From the NCBI GenBank assembly GCA_013397695.1, contig VYZI01000119.1:1053865-1117864 (forward strand): a stretch of DNA of 64,000 nucleotides, in the 5' to 3' direction. The position numbers were made by a program, and so were the translations under genes. Under the pieces are notes generated by a model that worked only from the letters and a program-made list of their open reading frames with translations, was not told where the DNA came from and searched no databases. How positions within the stretch are numbered: position 1 is the first letter of the stretch; each line of letters begins with the position of its first letter. This DNA is from Centropus unirufus (Eukaryota > Chordata > Aves > Cuculiformes > Centropidae). Positions 36,169 through 51,100 of the stretch are shown here, in pieces.

Positions 36169-39100
36169 CCATTCAAGACTAGTGAGTTTTAGCTCTATTT
36201 ACCCTTGCAATATACAATGTGCATGTTATTTTGGGATCTGTTTTGCTCCTGAACTATAAATGTCTGTACAAGCAAACTAACAACTGGGCATCAAAGTAAC
36301 GCAATAAATTACAAGGTAATTTTATTGTCAGGCAAACTTTTGCTTATTGAGGAAACATAAAATTGCACATACACATGTTTATATTCTGAGTATTTTGCTC
36401 TGGTCATTGATACCACTGATTAGGAATTAGAAAGTTTGTTCACTGATGAAACAAAAGCAGCTGGCAAATCAAAAGTGGACATTAGTTCTTACACATTCTT
36501 TTCTTGTTGCACACAGAATTGCACTCCAAGCAAGAAGAGCACACTTCTGAAGGAAAAATGTTTAATAAAGGAGTCTGTGTGATTGAGTAGTTGATTAAAG
36601 CATTAACAGCTGCATCAGCTGCATATCTCCAGTCTCTCCCCAGCTTTGATGGTCACAAGTTACCTTCATATTAGTGGCAATAAAAGTCAGTGCTGTTAGT
36701 AAGGAGACACAAGCTCTGCCTGAGCATCAGCCAGGGCTGTGTTCTGCAGGCCTGCTGCCTCCAGAAGCTGCAGTTCTATTTGTAAAATAGAGTCTGGCAT
36801 GAGCATTTCTCAGATTTAGAGGGATATTGTTTTGTGATAATGTTTAATTTTCATTTAATAAAGAGTTGGTCTACACACCTGCCATACTTTGTAATATTTT
36901 CGGTGTTTTCACTTATTTTAGATTACAAAAAAAAATGCATGCAGGTATTTTTAAAAGCCAGCTATGTTACTCTTTATGGCATTATGACCAGTGCAGTCAT
37001 CCTTTTAAAGCGGCTGTCTTGATGTATATTCTGGACTGAAATTTCCCATCAGTGTTTCGATGTGGTATAACATTATTACCACTAGATGGCTCTTACTTTC
37101 ATAATAAATAGGAATTTCCTTAAATTAACTTCATTTACTGAACAGTTTGAGTGTTTTCCTGTTGTCTGTCGGGTTTTTTTCCTGAAAGTGAAAAGACAGT
37201 AGGGCTTTGAAACACTTTTGTGGGAATTTACTGGCTTTCTAAACATGATTTTTTCTGTTTTGACATTTTAGTACTGCTCATGAGCCTTGAAAGAGCAGTT
37301 CTGTCAGCAAACTCATTGTGATATACTTTTATAGAATTAATGTTGAAATACCCCATCAGTAAAGCAGCTGATATGGAATAAGATTAAAAATTTTAATTTT
37401 TTTCCATATTTGCATTTTAGCAGCTTTTATAATTTTAATTTTTATTCAATGAACATTTTATTCTGAAGAGAATACGTGGTAGACCGAAGTTCACTATTCC
37501 TAGTGAAATAATTGATTACTGTATTCAGTGAAACATCAGTTTATTGCAACAGTATTTGAAAGAGTAAATATTGTGATTTTGTTAACTGACTTACTTAGTA
37601 CTGACGTAATACTGTTCAACAAAGACTACGGCCTTATTTGAATATCATTAAATCAGCAGGGATTCTTGAATTACAAATCTATGGAGTGCTACATATAGTA
37701 ATGCTCCAGAGAGTGACTATCTGTAGAATCCAATTATTTCTAGAAATAATGTCCTTCTGCCTTGAACTCTGTAGCCTTTCAAAAATAGATTTAATGATAC
37801 TCTAAACGGCGGTTTGCTTAGCACATGGCAAAAATCAGACTATGTTTGATTCTCAGGTGCAAGATTTGCATAAGTCACTCCCATAAACTCCACATGAGCA
37901 TTCTTCATAGCTGTCTTCACCCAGTCCTTATTCTAAAAAGTTTTTCGTTCCACCTATTTGGCTCTGTAAAGCAGTTGGTGTACATGCACAGAACACTTCC
38001 ACCCAGAATTTCATTATAGTATGTTAATGTGTCTGCAGATAATTTGCAGCATCTTGAATTTTCTTGTTCCTCCAGATAACTGGGAGGCTATGGCCAATAT
38101 TGAAAATTTCCAAAATGGTAATACTTCTGAAGCTGTAACAATCTGAAAAAGATTATCTGCTTGGTTATGGCTTTGCACATCCATTATTAATTCAATCTTA
38201 CCTGGCTCAATATCCAGGGAATAGCTGTCAATCTGCAGATTGAGGTGTTGGGCTGCAGCATCACAGAAATCTTCCAAAACGCAGTGTACAGCTTCTGTGA
38301 TGTTGTATGGCACTGTCCTCGCAAATTTCATTTTGCTGTTCACAATCACACTTCCATTCCTGAAGTTAAGTATTTCCAGCTGCTTAAAACCTGTAAGGTT
38401 GGACTGAAGGTAGGGCAGTAGCTGCAAAACAGAAATTTGCCTTTATTTTAACTTTTTCTCAATGTCTACCTGCTATTATTTTTCCTCACAGTCACTTTTC
38501 AGTCTCAAGTACACGCATTACACACTATTTCTCTGAATTTAATGCAATTGTTGAACTCTGCCACCAAATTCACTTTTCTGTTTAGCCCTATCTTCTTCTG
38601 GACTTTTACATCTTTCTCAGTCATATATTGAGATGGATGGGCAGCAATTTTCCCTGTAATGAAATGCACAGCAGTTGGGGAGTTTATTCATCTGGAAGAG
38701 AAAAATTCACCTCACTCAAAAGCCAACTTTAATTATTTTCAAACGTTCAATCCAGGCAGGTTAGGGCATAGCATAATAGGCATGTTACTGAGCTGACCTG
38801 CTGCCCTATTGTACCCATAGAGAAAATCCATATCTAATCACATTCCCTCTGCTAAGCTGTGGTGTATTTTAAAAGGCCTATTTTTAAATCCAGCATGTAG
38901 AAACAAGCCTTAGATGTAATTGGCACTGCTATACTGTTGACATGAATCTAAGAAAAAGCCAAATAAATTACACGCCAGGCATATATCTGGAGTCTCTTAA
39001 TAAGTAAAAACTTTCATCGCTGCCTTCATGAACCTTCTTTGTACCCTGAGAGCCTCCCAGGCTTATCAGTCCTCTAAAAATACAGCTTATCAGACCCAAT

Positions 39101-42100
39101 TGTTGTGGAGCCAGATATTGTTAAACTACTGTGCTCTCCAGTATATTTCTTTAAACTGTGCCCAATTATTACATACATTGTTCAAGTTGATTTTCACCCA
39201 CCAATTGCATGAACTGTTGTTCTAGTGCTTTGTATTCTGTCGAACTCCTATTGAAGAGGTCATCAGAAAAGTGCATGTTGGTTACCCTCAGGCTGAAGAA
39301 AACCACTAGCTCTTTGCCTTTGGCTGCGGTTGTCATGGAGCTGGTAGTTACATACTTCAGGGTAGGAGCTGAGGTGGCTTCTCCGGGCTCTGTTGTCAGC
39401 ACTGAGATATAACCGCTGCCGTGCTCCCCTTCATCCAGCGCTGCTGTGCTCATCGCGCCGACGTGATCTAACTCAGCAGCAATATCCTGCACTCCCGTCC
39501 CAGTGCCGTCGCCAGGAATGCTCTCGGGTGCAGGCGATGAGGAATCCAGTTCTTCAAGGGACTGTTCGATGACCTGAGAGCGGCCGTAGGGTGGGCTGGC
39601 TGCTGCGGGCAGTGGTGCCGTTGGGTCTGGGAGCAGCGCGCCGGTAATAAGATCTTCAGGCTGCACGGTAGGGAGATCGCTCGAAGCAATAAAGAAAGGC
39701 AACGTTTTGTAAATGCTGGCTGTAACTAAAATGTCATCGCCCGATGATTCCGTTTCATCCATGATCTGAACCGCTGCAGAAAAACAGGGGAAAACCAAAC
39801 AGCGATTTTGAAAAACAGGCATGACAAACATCAAGCATAGGAACAACACGGGTATTGTATTTCCACTGAAGCATTTTTAAAAACAAGCTTTAAAAATCTC
39901 TGAATATGAAAATGTTATTTCCATCACCAAGGAAGCACTACTGGAATAAAACACCTTATACACGTTTGAGTGATGAGATTTCTGGGGGTGCTGCATTTAA
40001 ACAATAATTACACTTGGTAAGTATTTCCTGAGCCATTCCAAAGAGCCTTCTTGTTTTGAAGGTACATAATCACACTGTCAGTTTATATTGACTGAAAGAG
40101 TGGATCGCAGCTTTGAGCTGTCTGCTTGGATCAGCTGCATGCTGGAGTCATTTTGTTCCCCTCTGTGAGACATTAAAGCTATTATTTGCCAGTAATCATA
40201 AAATGTGGTTAAGAAGAATAGCACAGCCTCTTCAGATGCAAACTCCATTGATTTACCTAAAAGGGAACAGTACAAGTGAAAACAAATTCAGACCTTAAGA
40301 AACCATCAGCTGCCCCAGAAGCAGCCAATTAATTGGGATGCTGCACTTTTATGAGGTCCCTGCTGGGGCTTGGCATGGATCTAGGAAGCGTAGCTGAAAT
40401 CCAAATCTAAAGCATGATGAATGAAGCTCTTTGAATTCAGCTACCTGGCCACAAAGACTTCACAGAAAACAACGGCCTCAAAGCAAAAGGCATCCAGCCA
40501 AGGTGCCACCTTTGTCCTTTTCCAGACATCTGCTTCTGTGGGCTCTTCACATGGGACTCTTAGCAGTCCCCTGCAGGCAAAATCACTTATCGGCTGATAG
40601 AAATTTTTCTCCAGCTGATGAACTCTTCCATTCCCTGTACCCTAATTTCCTCCTAGTGGCCAATGAAAGTGCTAAGGGAGAGCAAAATTGCATTAGAAAT
40701 AACCCCAAATAATGGAGGTGGCAGCTATGCTGTCCATGGCATGGGAGTTGCCCATGGATGCTCTTTGTGTCCCTTTCTGTTTCCTTCCTTCTAAACGAAC
40801 AAGATCCAATCTTGTGTTTATTTTATTGCTGGTTTTGTGAACAAATGTACACTTTCAGCAAAGAGGAGCTTGGTATGAGGTAGCTATCTATTTTCTTGAT
40901 GCTGTTAATTTTACAGCACAGGAGTACAATGTCCAACTCTGGAGTCTTCAGTACAGGAAAGACATGGACCTGTTGGAGTGAGTCTAGAACAGGGCCACAA
41001 AATGGTTAGTGGGCTGGAACACCTCTCCTATGACGAAAGGCTGAGAAACTTGGAGTTATTCAGTCTGGAAAAGAGAAGGGTCTGGGAAGACCTTATTGCA
41101 GCCTTTCAGTAATTAAGGGGGGCTTAGGAGAAAGATGAAGTCAAGACTTTGTGGGAGGGCCTGTTACAATAGGACAAAGGGTAATGGTTTTGAAGAGGGC
41201 ATATTTAGACTACATTTGAAGGAGAAATTCTTTATAAAGAGGGTGGTAAAAAGTTGGAACCGGTTGACCAGAGAGGTGGTAGAAGTCCCATCCTGGAAAC
41301 ATTCAAGGTCTGACTGTACAGGGAAACCTCATTTAGTTGAAGATGTCCCTGCTAATTGTAGGGAGGTTTGGACTGGATGACCTTTAAAAGTACCTTCCAA
41401 CTCAGAATATTCTATGGTTCTTTGTATAGTACTAAAATAACACGTAATAGACTAGCTAGTGTCTAATCAGATTTACAAAGTAAATCTGAACTATATTTAT
41501 TTTTTTGGTTCTTCTTTTAACTTGTCAGGAATCTTGAGAAAATGCCTTTGTGTGGTATTGATCTTTCTTCTAGAAGGCATTTAAAAGTGAGATTCTTTCT
41601 CTAAGTTGGTAATCTCTATTCTCTCTTTAGTCAATAGAGGGACGTTTATCTCGCATGAAGAAAACTATACAAATATGTGCTGGATATTTTGAAGTGCCTT
41701 CTGTTGAATTCAGAACATACACAATGAATTTGTGGAAGAAAGATACCTGATCTTCCCCTTACGTAACTCTGTTATCTGTATCAGCCTCACAGATTTCTCT
41801 GAGGTGTTCAAGTATTAGAGTGATAAGGACTGTTAAAGTTTTTTGAAGCAGGGAAACACTGTTGATTGTGTTGTAGTTTGACACTACCAGCAGGACAGTG
41901 TGATTCTGGCTTTCATGAATGGTCAGTTAGTTTTACTCTTGAATACCATATCCAATACCAATTCCCACTTGATAAGAGATTATATCTCACCTACTTTTGG
42001 GTTTGATATTTAAGGTCGAGTTCTAATCCCGCATTCATCAGCAGTGAACTCACTGAAATAAATGGAACTGTAGTAGCTTAAAACCTGAGCAAGGGAGATT

Positions 42101-45100
42101 TGGATATTTGGATTCACATCAAGGACAGGGAGCACTCAGTCCTATGGCCCTTATGGGAAAAGCATTCAGTCAGATTATAATTCCTTACATTTCACATGAT
42201 GAACTACTCCTGCCTCTTTCCCAATCCCCAGTGGCTATGGATGACTGAAGTACGCAAAATAACAAATGAGCTTAGAGTACTGGTGACTCTGGGAAAGACT
42301 CTGAAGACAACTGCTAACATGAAGCACCTGTGTTGGGTGAGACACAGACCAAGTGCTGCAAGACCTCTACTGCAAGGCCAGGCTCTGGTGATCTGGAAAG
42401 GCAACGGGACCACAAAGTGAGTGCAGCAAATTCTCATTGAAACTAGCACAGCTGTGCAACCTCCCTTTATTTATGGTGAATTTGCACTGCTGTCGATATA
42501 ATGCAAGGGCTACAGTCCTAGTCCTGCCACACCTAGGGAGTAGCAAAGTGCTGTATGGAACCAGAGGTTCTGCATGCAGCATGTAGCACCAAAAGCTGCA
42601 CCACAGCTTGATGCCCTAATACTTATTTCATTGAGAACTTCGGATGCTTTTCTCATCGTGTCCTTGGGTTTCTTGTGTAATCAAGGATACGGAGAGATTA
42701 GAAAAACAAAGCCTAGTAATGTTCTCTGTTTACAAAGCTCTTGCTGTCACTTGTTATGCTGATAAGGAGTGAGAGTCACTTATTAGTTAAGGGAACTCAA
42801 AAGATTTCTTAGCATTAGTGCTTGAGTCATTAAGGCAGGATGATCTACTGATGGGATGAACCTGCAGCTCTGCAGAGTAACCTTCTCTAAGCATGACAAC
42901 ATACACCCAAGCACATGATCATGATGCTAATTATTAGGCAGATTGTAGTTTAGAAAGAGGTAACTACAGGAGAAAGAAGCACTGAAATGGCTTTGAAATT
43001 GCCATTTGAAGCAGAATAATAACCTTACACATACTTCGCATTTGAGATACATCTGTGTATATGTGTGTGTATAGTCTATACATAGACTAGAAAGATCTGC
43101 TGGCATCTTATTACAGGCAAAGTTACTTAAAAGGCCTTGAGAGTATACTGAGATGATCTCTGTGCACGTATGGCCTTTTTTCATAAGCTGCCAATTCTTA
43201 TCAGTCACTGTCTCTCCAGCTGAGATATACAGTGACTGCCCGTGGACACGCTGTTCCTCCCTTGCAATGTGAAAGGAAATGGGCTCAATTAAAAAAGCTG
43301 CTGAGTGCTTACTGAAATACAACACCAGCCTTGAGCCCAGGGGTTACTGACCCCTTCCGCTGATTGCGCTTTGCCTAACACGTGTCTCCTTCCTGCTGCA
43401 AGACTTGCCTGCACAAGTGACGTGCTGAAATCAACAGAAAAATTATTTGCAACTGGTGCCAAGCTTTTCCACTGTGTTCATGTGACTTTGATATAAATCA
43501 GTCCTAAGGAGTTAAAAACTATGGATGAAACAAAGAAGATCTAGACATTTGGAATGAAAAAAGAATGAAAAAATTATTATTTTTATAGACAAGACCATTA
43601 TATGTTGATTCTCAGACTAGATAAAAGGTAGAAACTTTTTACAATGAGGGTGGTGAAACACCGGAACAGGTTGACCAGAGAGGTGGTCGAAGCTCCATTC
43701 CTGGAAACATTCAAGATCAGGTTGGATTGGGCTCTGAGCAACATGACCTAATTGAAAATATCCCTGCTCGTTGTTGGGGGTTTGGACTGATGACCTTTAA
43801 ATATGCCTTCCAACCAATATTATTCTATGATTCTATATGCATACGAGTGTGTAAGTATATAGATGTGTAATTTTGAAACATAACACAAAATGCATTTAAA
43901 CTGGTTCATCATTAGCAATTATTTTAAAATTTTCACTTGTTTGTCTTGGAGGTGAGATTTTTACAGCAGAAGACTAGGAAAAAAACACAGGCAATTCTTT
44001 GAAACTTCTAGAAGTACAAACACTGACAACTTAAACATTCCTAACCTCAATATGTTTTATTTCAGCATACAGTTTGGTCTACAACACTAACACACAGTTG
44101 TAGGGAACCCACAGAGAGTATGAAATAAGATGCTGAACTCAAATATGCTCCCAGAGCAACCATATAGAAGGTTAAACAATGGCATGGAATTAAAAATTGC
44201 TGTCAGAAGTAAAAAAATCCCTCAACTCTAATTCTCAGCCATCATTATTCTCCCACAAATACGTACACTGAACTCTTAAAACTAATTTTTTTTATTACAT
44301 GGACAAAACAGGATAATATTTACTGAGGAGAGTTTTATATCTAAAATTAAAATGCTGTTGGCAAAGATGTGTAACACCAAATTAAGAGACAATTTCCTGG
44401 GTGCATTGCTATATCAAATCTCTGAAAAAAAGAGTGCTGCATGCAGTAATTTATTTTCAGCTAAGGGAGTAAAAGAGATAAGTTTGACTTATCAGAAAAA
44501 AATCAACTGCCATTTCAACAACTTTATTTTATGTATCTAATTAGTTGGTCCTCTTACAGTTTTTTTTTTAAGAGAGGATAACCTTCTTAATTGACCATGA
44601 GTAAGGAATGTTTGGGAAAGGTCAAATTGTCATGAGGCATTTTTCTAGTGGGTTTGCATTAATAAGCAGGCCCAGAAGATTTTACATTAAGAGGTCCTGG
44701 CATTTAATTTCATTCATGAGCTTAATAAGCACTGACATTTCCTATTGGCAATAGGCAAATTTTCCAAGTCTGCTGACTGATACCGTTCTGTGTATGAAAG
44801 TTACAGCACTACTATGTATATGCATATATTTGTATACACACTGGCTGAAGAAAATGACAAATGGAGGAAACTGTGTGTAATTAAGAGATTGGTCCATGGT
44901 GCAAGGTAAGAATCTCCTCAGGGGTAGCTATGCTGATATAAATAACAGATGGAGAGTTACATCAAGCAGCTGGATTCAGATGTACATGTTTTATTGGTGC
45001 CTGAAATGCCACAAAAAATCCCTGGATGAAGGACTGTTGTGTACAAACAAATTGAGTGCCAAATTTGTGTTTGAGGTCTTTCATTTTTAACTAGGGCACA

Positions 45101-48100
45101 AGTAAGATGAGGATTAAGAGAATTAAGAGAAGAGGATCATTAACCTAACGTGTTACAACAAATGTCTCACAGCACATAATAACTGATTAAGTTCATCTTT
45201 TTAACTGTGAGGCCAAGCCATGAGCTATGGCTGTCATCCCGTCTGCCTATATGAACTGTTCAGAAACCAGAGATAGTGCCCACTTAAACCAGCAGAACTG
45301 CTCCACTGACTCCAGTGAATCCCCCAGGTTCTATGAGAGTGGACCTCACCTCTTCTTGTATCTCTTTTTTCCTTATCAGCCTCACTGAAACTTTTTGACT
45401 GGTCTATAATTTTTCACAGCACAGCCTGGTAGCTGCAGCTCCAGTTCCACTATCACGTAGTGCTCTGTGTGATTTATATAAGAAAACTTCAGTTTATTCA
45501 CAAAACTTATATAACTTGCAGCTGTGTTTGGTCGTCATGTTCTCATCATTAAAGATGTAAATCAATGTCACTCTAGCATGATGTCACAAGAGGAGTATAT
45601 CCGAGTAAAATATTACTTATTAATTATACTCCACTCTTATAACTCTCTGACAAAATCAGTTCCATCTATCCAAGATTCTTAAAACTAAGAGGATGACATA
45701 AAACGTGCAAAATCAAGACCTGGGTGCTGGGCAGCTTCAGTTTACTAATCTTGCCTCTGTTCACTATGACAGAATTTTCCAAGGTTGCTTGGGCTGTTGG
45801 GCTCCACATGCTGGAATCAAGACCCACCTTCTATTTAGTAACAACCGGACAACCTGGACAAACCTGTTTTACAGTTTTTAATACTTAGCTGAATAATTTG
45901 ACCAGGGCAACAGACTGTGTTTGATTTGGGGTGTTTGCTCCCAGGATTTGGAATCTTTAACAGGACTCCTTTTTTGGAGGTCAGTAGTATTACATACTTC
46001 TACAATGGCTGGAGAAATAAAAAGCAGAGAATTCTTCAGCTGATCCTCAAGGATGCTTAAAGATTTAGAGTAAACCACTAAGAAGAAAGCCAAGCCCTGA
46101 CTACTTTTATTTCCCTGTAGGTTTTCCCTCACTGCAGCTCATTCTGCCCGATAGATGCAAAATGAAACAGCTCCCAACAGTCTGACTGCCTGTAAACTTT
46201 TCACTGATGTAAATTAGCTGCTCTTATTCAACTCGCACAAGGATTTCAATACAGCGAAATAATTCCCTTTATGGGATTTCTGAGGGCCAATATTTTCATT
46301 GATCCTTCTTTCCTTAGGAAATGCAATGTCCCTTAGCTTTCATGGAATACAGTCAGTATCAAAATGGAGTCACACCTGCCTTTAGCACTTTCATGTTTGG
46401 TTATTGTATCTGTAAAGGCCCTCCAAAATATTGTTTTCTTGTGCAATTAAAAATTCATTTTTTCTTTCACTATCATTTTTACATGCATTGGTCAATGCAT
46501 GGCTGAAAAATAGTAATTCCACCTGCTATTTTCTGTTTTCTTAATGACTTTACTTACTTTAATTAGCTATCTGCTATAGTTTTCTCATTAAAATATTTTG
46601 CTTTTTTTCAAATAAACCAGTCTTTAAAGATTTGAACAATGCAACAAATACATTTAATGAGATTAAAAAAAAAACCATAAAAATAAAAAAAATTAGAAAA
46701 GCAGTAATTTTTTCAGTTTAAAAGTACAACAGGTGGAATTACATATGATTAATATATATACAATTAAATTTGGAGAAGTTATTTTATAGAGATGTATATT
46801 GAATTCATAAATTCAGAGGCTGAACTGTTAAATTTTAACAACTGCCTTTGGCATTCTCATGTTTCAGCAGTTCTAAAGGATTAAATATTTCAGAAACACA
46901 TAAGTAATTTGAACTGAACAGGAACTGCTCGTGTTTAAAACATTCCCAAAGCTCTGAGTAGCAATGTTTGACTTTATTCTGCACTGGAACTATGTGGTAG
47001 AAGTATCTGTGGAAAAGAGACTGGAGAGCAGTCAGTGATAATCTGTGAAACCTGAACCATCATCCCACTACAGGCTCCCCACTGACTCTCAGAGGTGCCG
47101 CACCTGGTTGTGTTTGGCTGATTTGCTTCTTTAAGCTAAGACTCTGAAAAGATGCAGAAACCTCCATTTGCTTCAGTGCTCTTCTGATAACAGCAGAAGA
47201 AAAGTCATTTTTTTCCATATTAATCACTTTAGGCAGTTAACAGTACTCACATGTAACTACAGGATTCTAAAGTTAGATGTTAAGGCAGTATTCCAGTGTT
47301 TTATGAGAATACCTTACAGACAGAAGGACAATTAGATGCCTTGTATAGATGGGAGGTTAATGATAGATTATTTCCATAATATAAGTAACTTTTACCATTT
47401 TCAGGACCTTTACCTCATGTGCTACTGAGATTGCCAGATAAGATAACATTCTAGTTCTCAAACACTCTAAAAGTCAGTTTTGTGAATAAAGTCCTCACTA
47501 AAGAAATCATTCATCAGAGATTAGAATACTCTTGTGAAGCAGGAGAACTAGGAAGTAGTACCTTTACAACGAACACATGTTAAAAATGCCAGATACTGCT
47601 GTGACCATTATTTATTGTAAGCTATTTTGCACTGAAGTTCTGCATTACTTGCTACCATAGTAAAATCATATTAAAAATGGATTAAACAAGGAAGATATCA
47701 TGCTAAACGAAGTCTGGATTTAATTGGTGTTCACAGCAATGAAATAAGTAGAGAAGGAAAACTGATAAGCAGTGAATTTTCAGCTACGAATACACTTCTG
47801 CAATGGAATGAAATCAAAGCTGCCTGAGAAACATCTTCCCTAAAAACATAGCTTCAGGAGGATCCTTAAGCCCTTATGCCCATTGTTGACCGGTCTATAA
47901 TTAAATTTGAAAAAATAATTTCATGAGTTTAAAATAATGAAATCTGCATGAAAATAATCTAAACCTTTACAAACACCTATTAACATAAAGAAGCATCCAC
48001 CTAAATGTTGCAAATACTCCACTGTACCACTTTGCAACAATTTTGGCGCACCCCCAAAAGAGAACTTCGAACCTGTGGTACTATTTTTGATTTATTTTAC

Positions 48101-51100
48101 TTTAGAATTATTAGAAATGAAATCTGACAGGTTACAATACCTACCCCTCAGAACTGAAAGTCCCTTCCGAATCCTTAACCACTTTATTTCTCTGAACTTT
48201 GTGATAGGAAAAAAAAACACGCGAATTTTTGTAGGAAATAGGACCCTCAGACAGTTTCATGGTATAGACATTTATTAGTTTGCAAAATGGTAAAAACAAA
48301 ATAGAATTCACTTGATATAAATTCAAGTAATATGTTGACCCAAGGACCTAAAAACAGAAAAGAAAAACAAAATTAGAAAGTTAAATCCCATGACTCTCTT
48401 AAAATCTTGTCGTCAGATAAGTACTTTAAGACTTGCCAAGAAAAATGAAAACACTGAAAACACTTTTTTTTTCATACTATATAGTCACTCATACGTGAGA
48501 CCCATGGAATTAATACAATGAAAGTCAGAAAATGAGGAATTTCAGCTTTGAATTATGTCTGTGCACACAGGCAGAAAGTTGGTCGTAGACTGGTTTTAAC
48601 ACACGATGGGGTCTGATAGTGGAATGTATGAAAGCCTGTAACGTATGTTACATCTAACAGATCAGAGAGTTACCTGCAACCAATGAAGAACTTAGGTTTT
48701 GACTAGTAGGCGGATTTTGAGTCAGCAGTGTCATGATGAATTTGGATGGAGATGATTAATTTGGGGCAAAATAGCATTGAATATGGAAGGGGACAATCAT
48801 TGGGGAAATGCTAATCATAGGAAAAGTGATTGCATTTGGGAAACACAGGTACTGAAGGATGATTAGCTTTGAGAGCCTAAAAGGAAGCCTGTGAGGTACA
48901 CGAGAATTAGCTGCAGGAGCAATGGAGCTGGCTAGAAAAAGTGATGCCTGTGTTAGAGAGAAACCCCAAGCATGTGAGCAGAATATAAACCTCTGGTGCA
49001 GGTAGGCAATTTTGGAAACAATGGGATAACAATGTGTGCCTGTGTCTGAGACTTAAAAGTATGAGTGAACAACGGGCTAACTGTATAGGTAGAGAATGAG
49101 GTGTTCCATTTTTTTTACCACTACGCAAGTGGCTCAGAAGATTTGCCTCTGGGTAAGTAAATATTCGTAGCAGAAATAGAAATTGCTTTCTCTACTTCAC
49201 ACAGTAATTTCAATGTCGTTGGAATTACAAATTGAATACAAAATAAAGTTTCAACTGTTTTGGTTAATGTGCATTTATATTGCCTATTTGGGGAGGGGGC
49301 ATGAATAAGAAATCATATTTGAAGGAAGCAAAAGCTTAACCTTAAAGGAAAAACTGAACTAAAGTGATTCAAAAGCTTAGTTATTTAAACAAGCGGTGTG
49401 TTAAATTGGGAAAACAGGTAGTATTCTGTTTGTTTCATACCTTTTTACTTGGATTTAATAATTTCATTTTGGCTTTTTTTTTAACATGTTTTGATGATGT
49501 GATGCGGGTTTTGTTCTATTCAGGCTGTTCCCATTGTTCCCAGCATGGAGATAGATAGACTGTCCCTAAAGTTTGGCCATATTGTAATTACGTACTCTAA
49601 TATTTTCAGGATACCTGTAGTACTCCAACTTTACCACAAACTGTGAACATACTATGAACTTTTTCTTAAGTGAAATATATTCTAATATGAGCCTGCTGAA
49701 ACCTTTTGCATTCAGGTTCATCTTCAGTTCCCAAGTAACTTTTAGGCTAATAAATATCTTACATAACGCTTGAGAAAATGACATAGGTAACCTACCTGTT
49801 CACTTCAAGTATCAAACGGAAGGAGGACCGCCATGAAAATCATTCTTTGCACGTCTGAAGTGGCAAGAAATGAGTGAAAAGGTACAGAGAAGAGCTAATG
49901 GGGAACAACGTGGAGAAAAGCCTGTCAGTTTTTGGTCAAAGAAAACATAAGAAAAATAGAAAAATATACAAGGAAACAAAGCTTACCCTGTACAACCATC
50001 GATGTGAAAAAAATGTTGACCATTCCTGGCCCACAGAATGGGTGAATTCCAATCCTGGGAAAGTCCAGAGCAGTTCTTGCAAGAAGTAACACAGTTTTCT
50101 TGTCCATGACGGTGCTGGTTATATGAAATAGAAAGCTATGCTAAGCACAGATGGTGCTTAGGCAGCTGGGAATGAAGCTGAGGTGTATAGAATCCCCAAA
50201 CATCCAGAAAACTCAGTTCTAGAGGTTGCTCAGCAGTGACAATTGACATTGCTTGGCAGTGAGCAAGGAGTGCTACACTGAATTAACTGTTTGGCAGGGG
50301 GAAGATATCTAAGAGGACCACAAGGTTGTGTCAACATGGTAGCAATTATGGAAATCAATTGGGTTCTTATCAGTTATACATACAGAGATCTGACCACCAT
50401 CTACTCCTCATCAGAGTCTTTTACTAACAGAAAAAAAATTCCATGATACACCCTGCAGAATCCTCCTGCCCCAGTCTGTCTTGAGAGACTGAGGATGAAA
50501 TTTTCTGCTGAAGTTTTCTTGGTTTTCTGGAATAACAATGACTATTTTGTTAGACAAATGATTTTGATTCTGAATGGTCATCCTGGTTTAGATCCCGTTT
50601 CAGCTATTTGGCAAATGGCACAATAGATATGTTGTTTTATGTGGGTTTTATGGTATCAAATCCCTAATCCAATAAGTGAACAGAATAAAAAATGCACATG
50701 ACATTTTTCCCCTGCAAATGTAACAGTTTTTCACAGTTAAAATTAACGTTATTTAAAGGTATGTTGTGTTGTTATTTGAAGGTAAGCCGTGCTTTCATCA
50801 ATTACACTATAAAACTTTTCAGCATGCATTTGAAAATAGTTGTGTTTAACACTTTTCATAATAACCTTTGTTTTCAGGAACATTTCACAAGTGACTGTTG
50901 TAAGAAGTGATACTCTAATCTTTAAATCACTCTGCTACTCATAAAGTATTTGCCATCCTCTCACTTCAGAACTCAGTGTATACGGTGAGACTGTAGAACA
51001 GGAAGTTCTTATTCAGTCTGTAAACTACCAGGCACTTCCCTGCCCAGAGTGGATTAGTGTATGATCCCAAGTAGCAGCTTTTACATCCTTTATTGTTGAA

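Noticed and set aside
39169..39201. Alternative donor GTGAAA for the IMPG1 SEA2 exon, four bases further
   Set aside because: It would enter the next exon in the wrong phase; GTGGGT after TTG gives the conserved EQQFMQL-LLPYLQSNLTGF junction.
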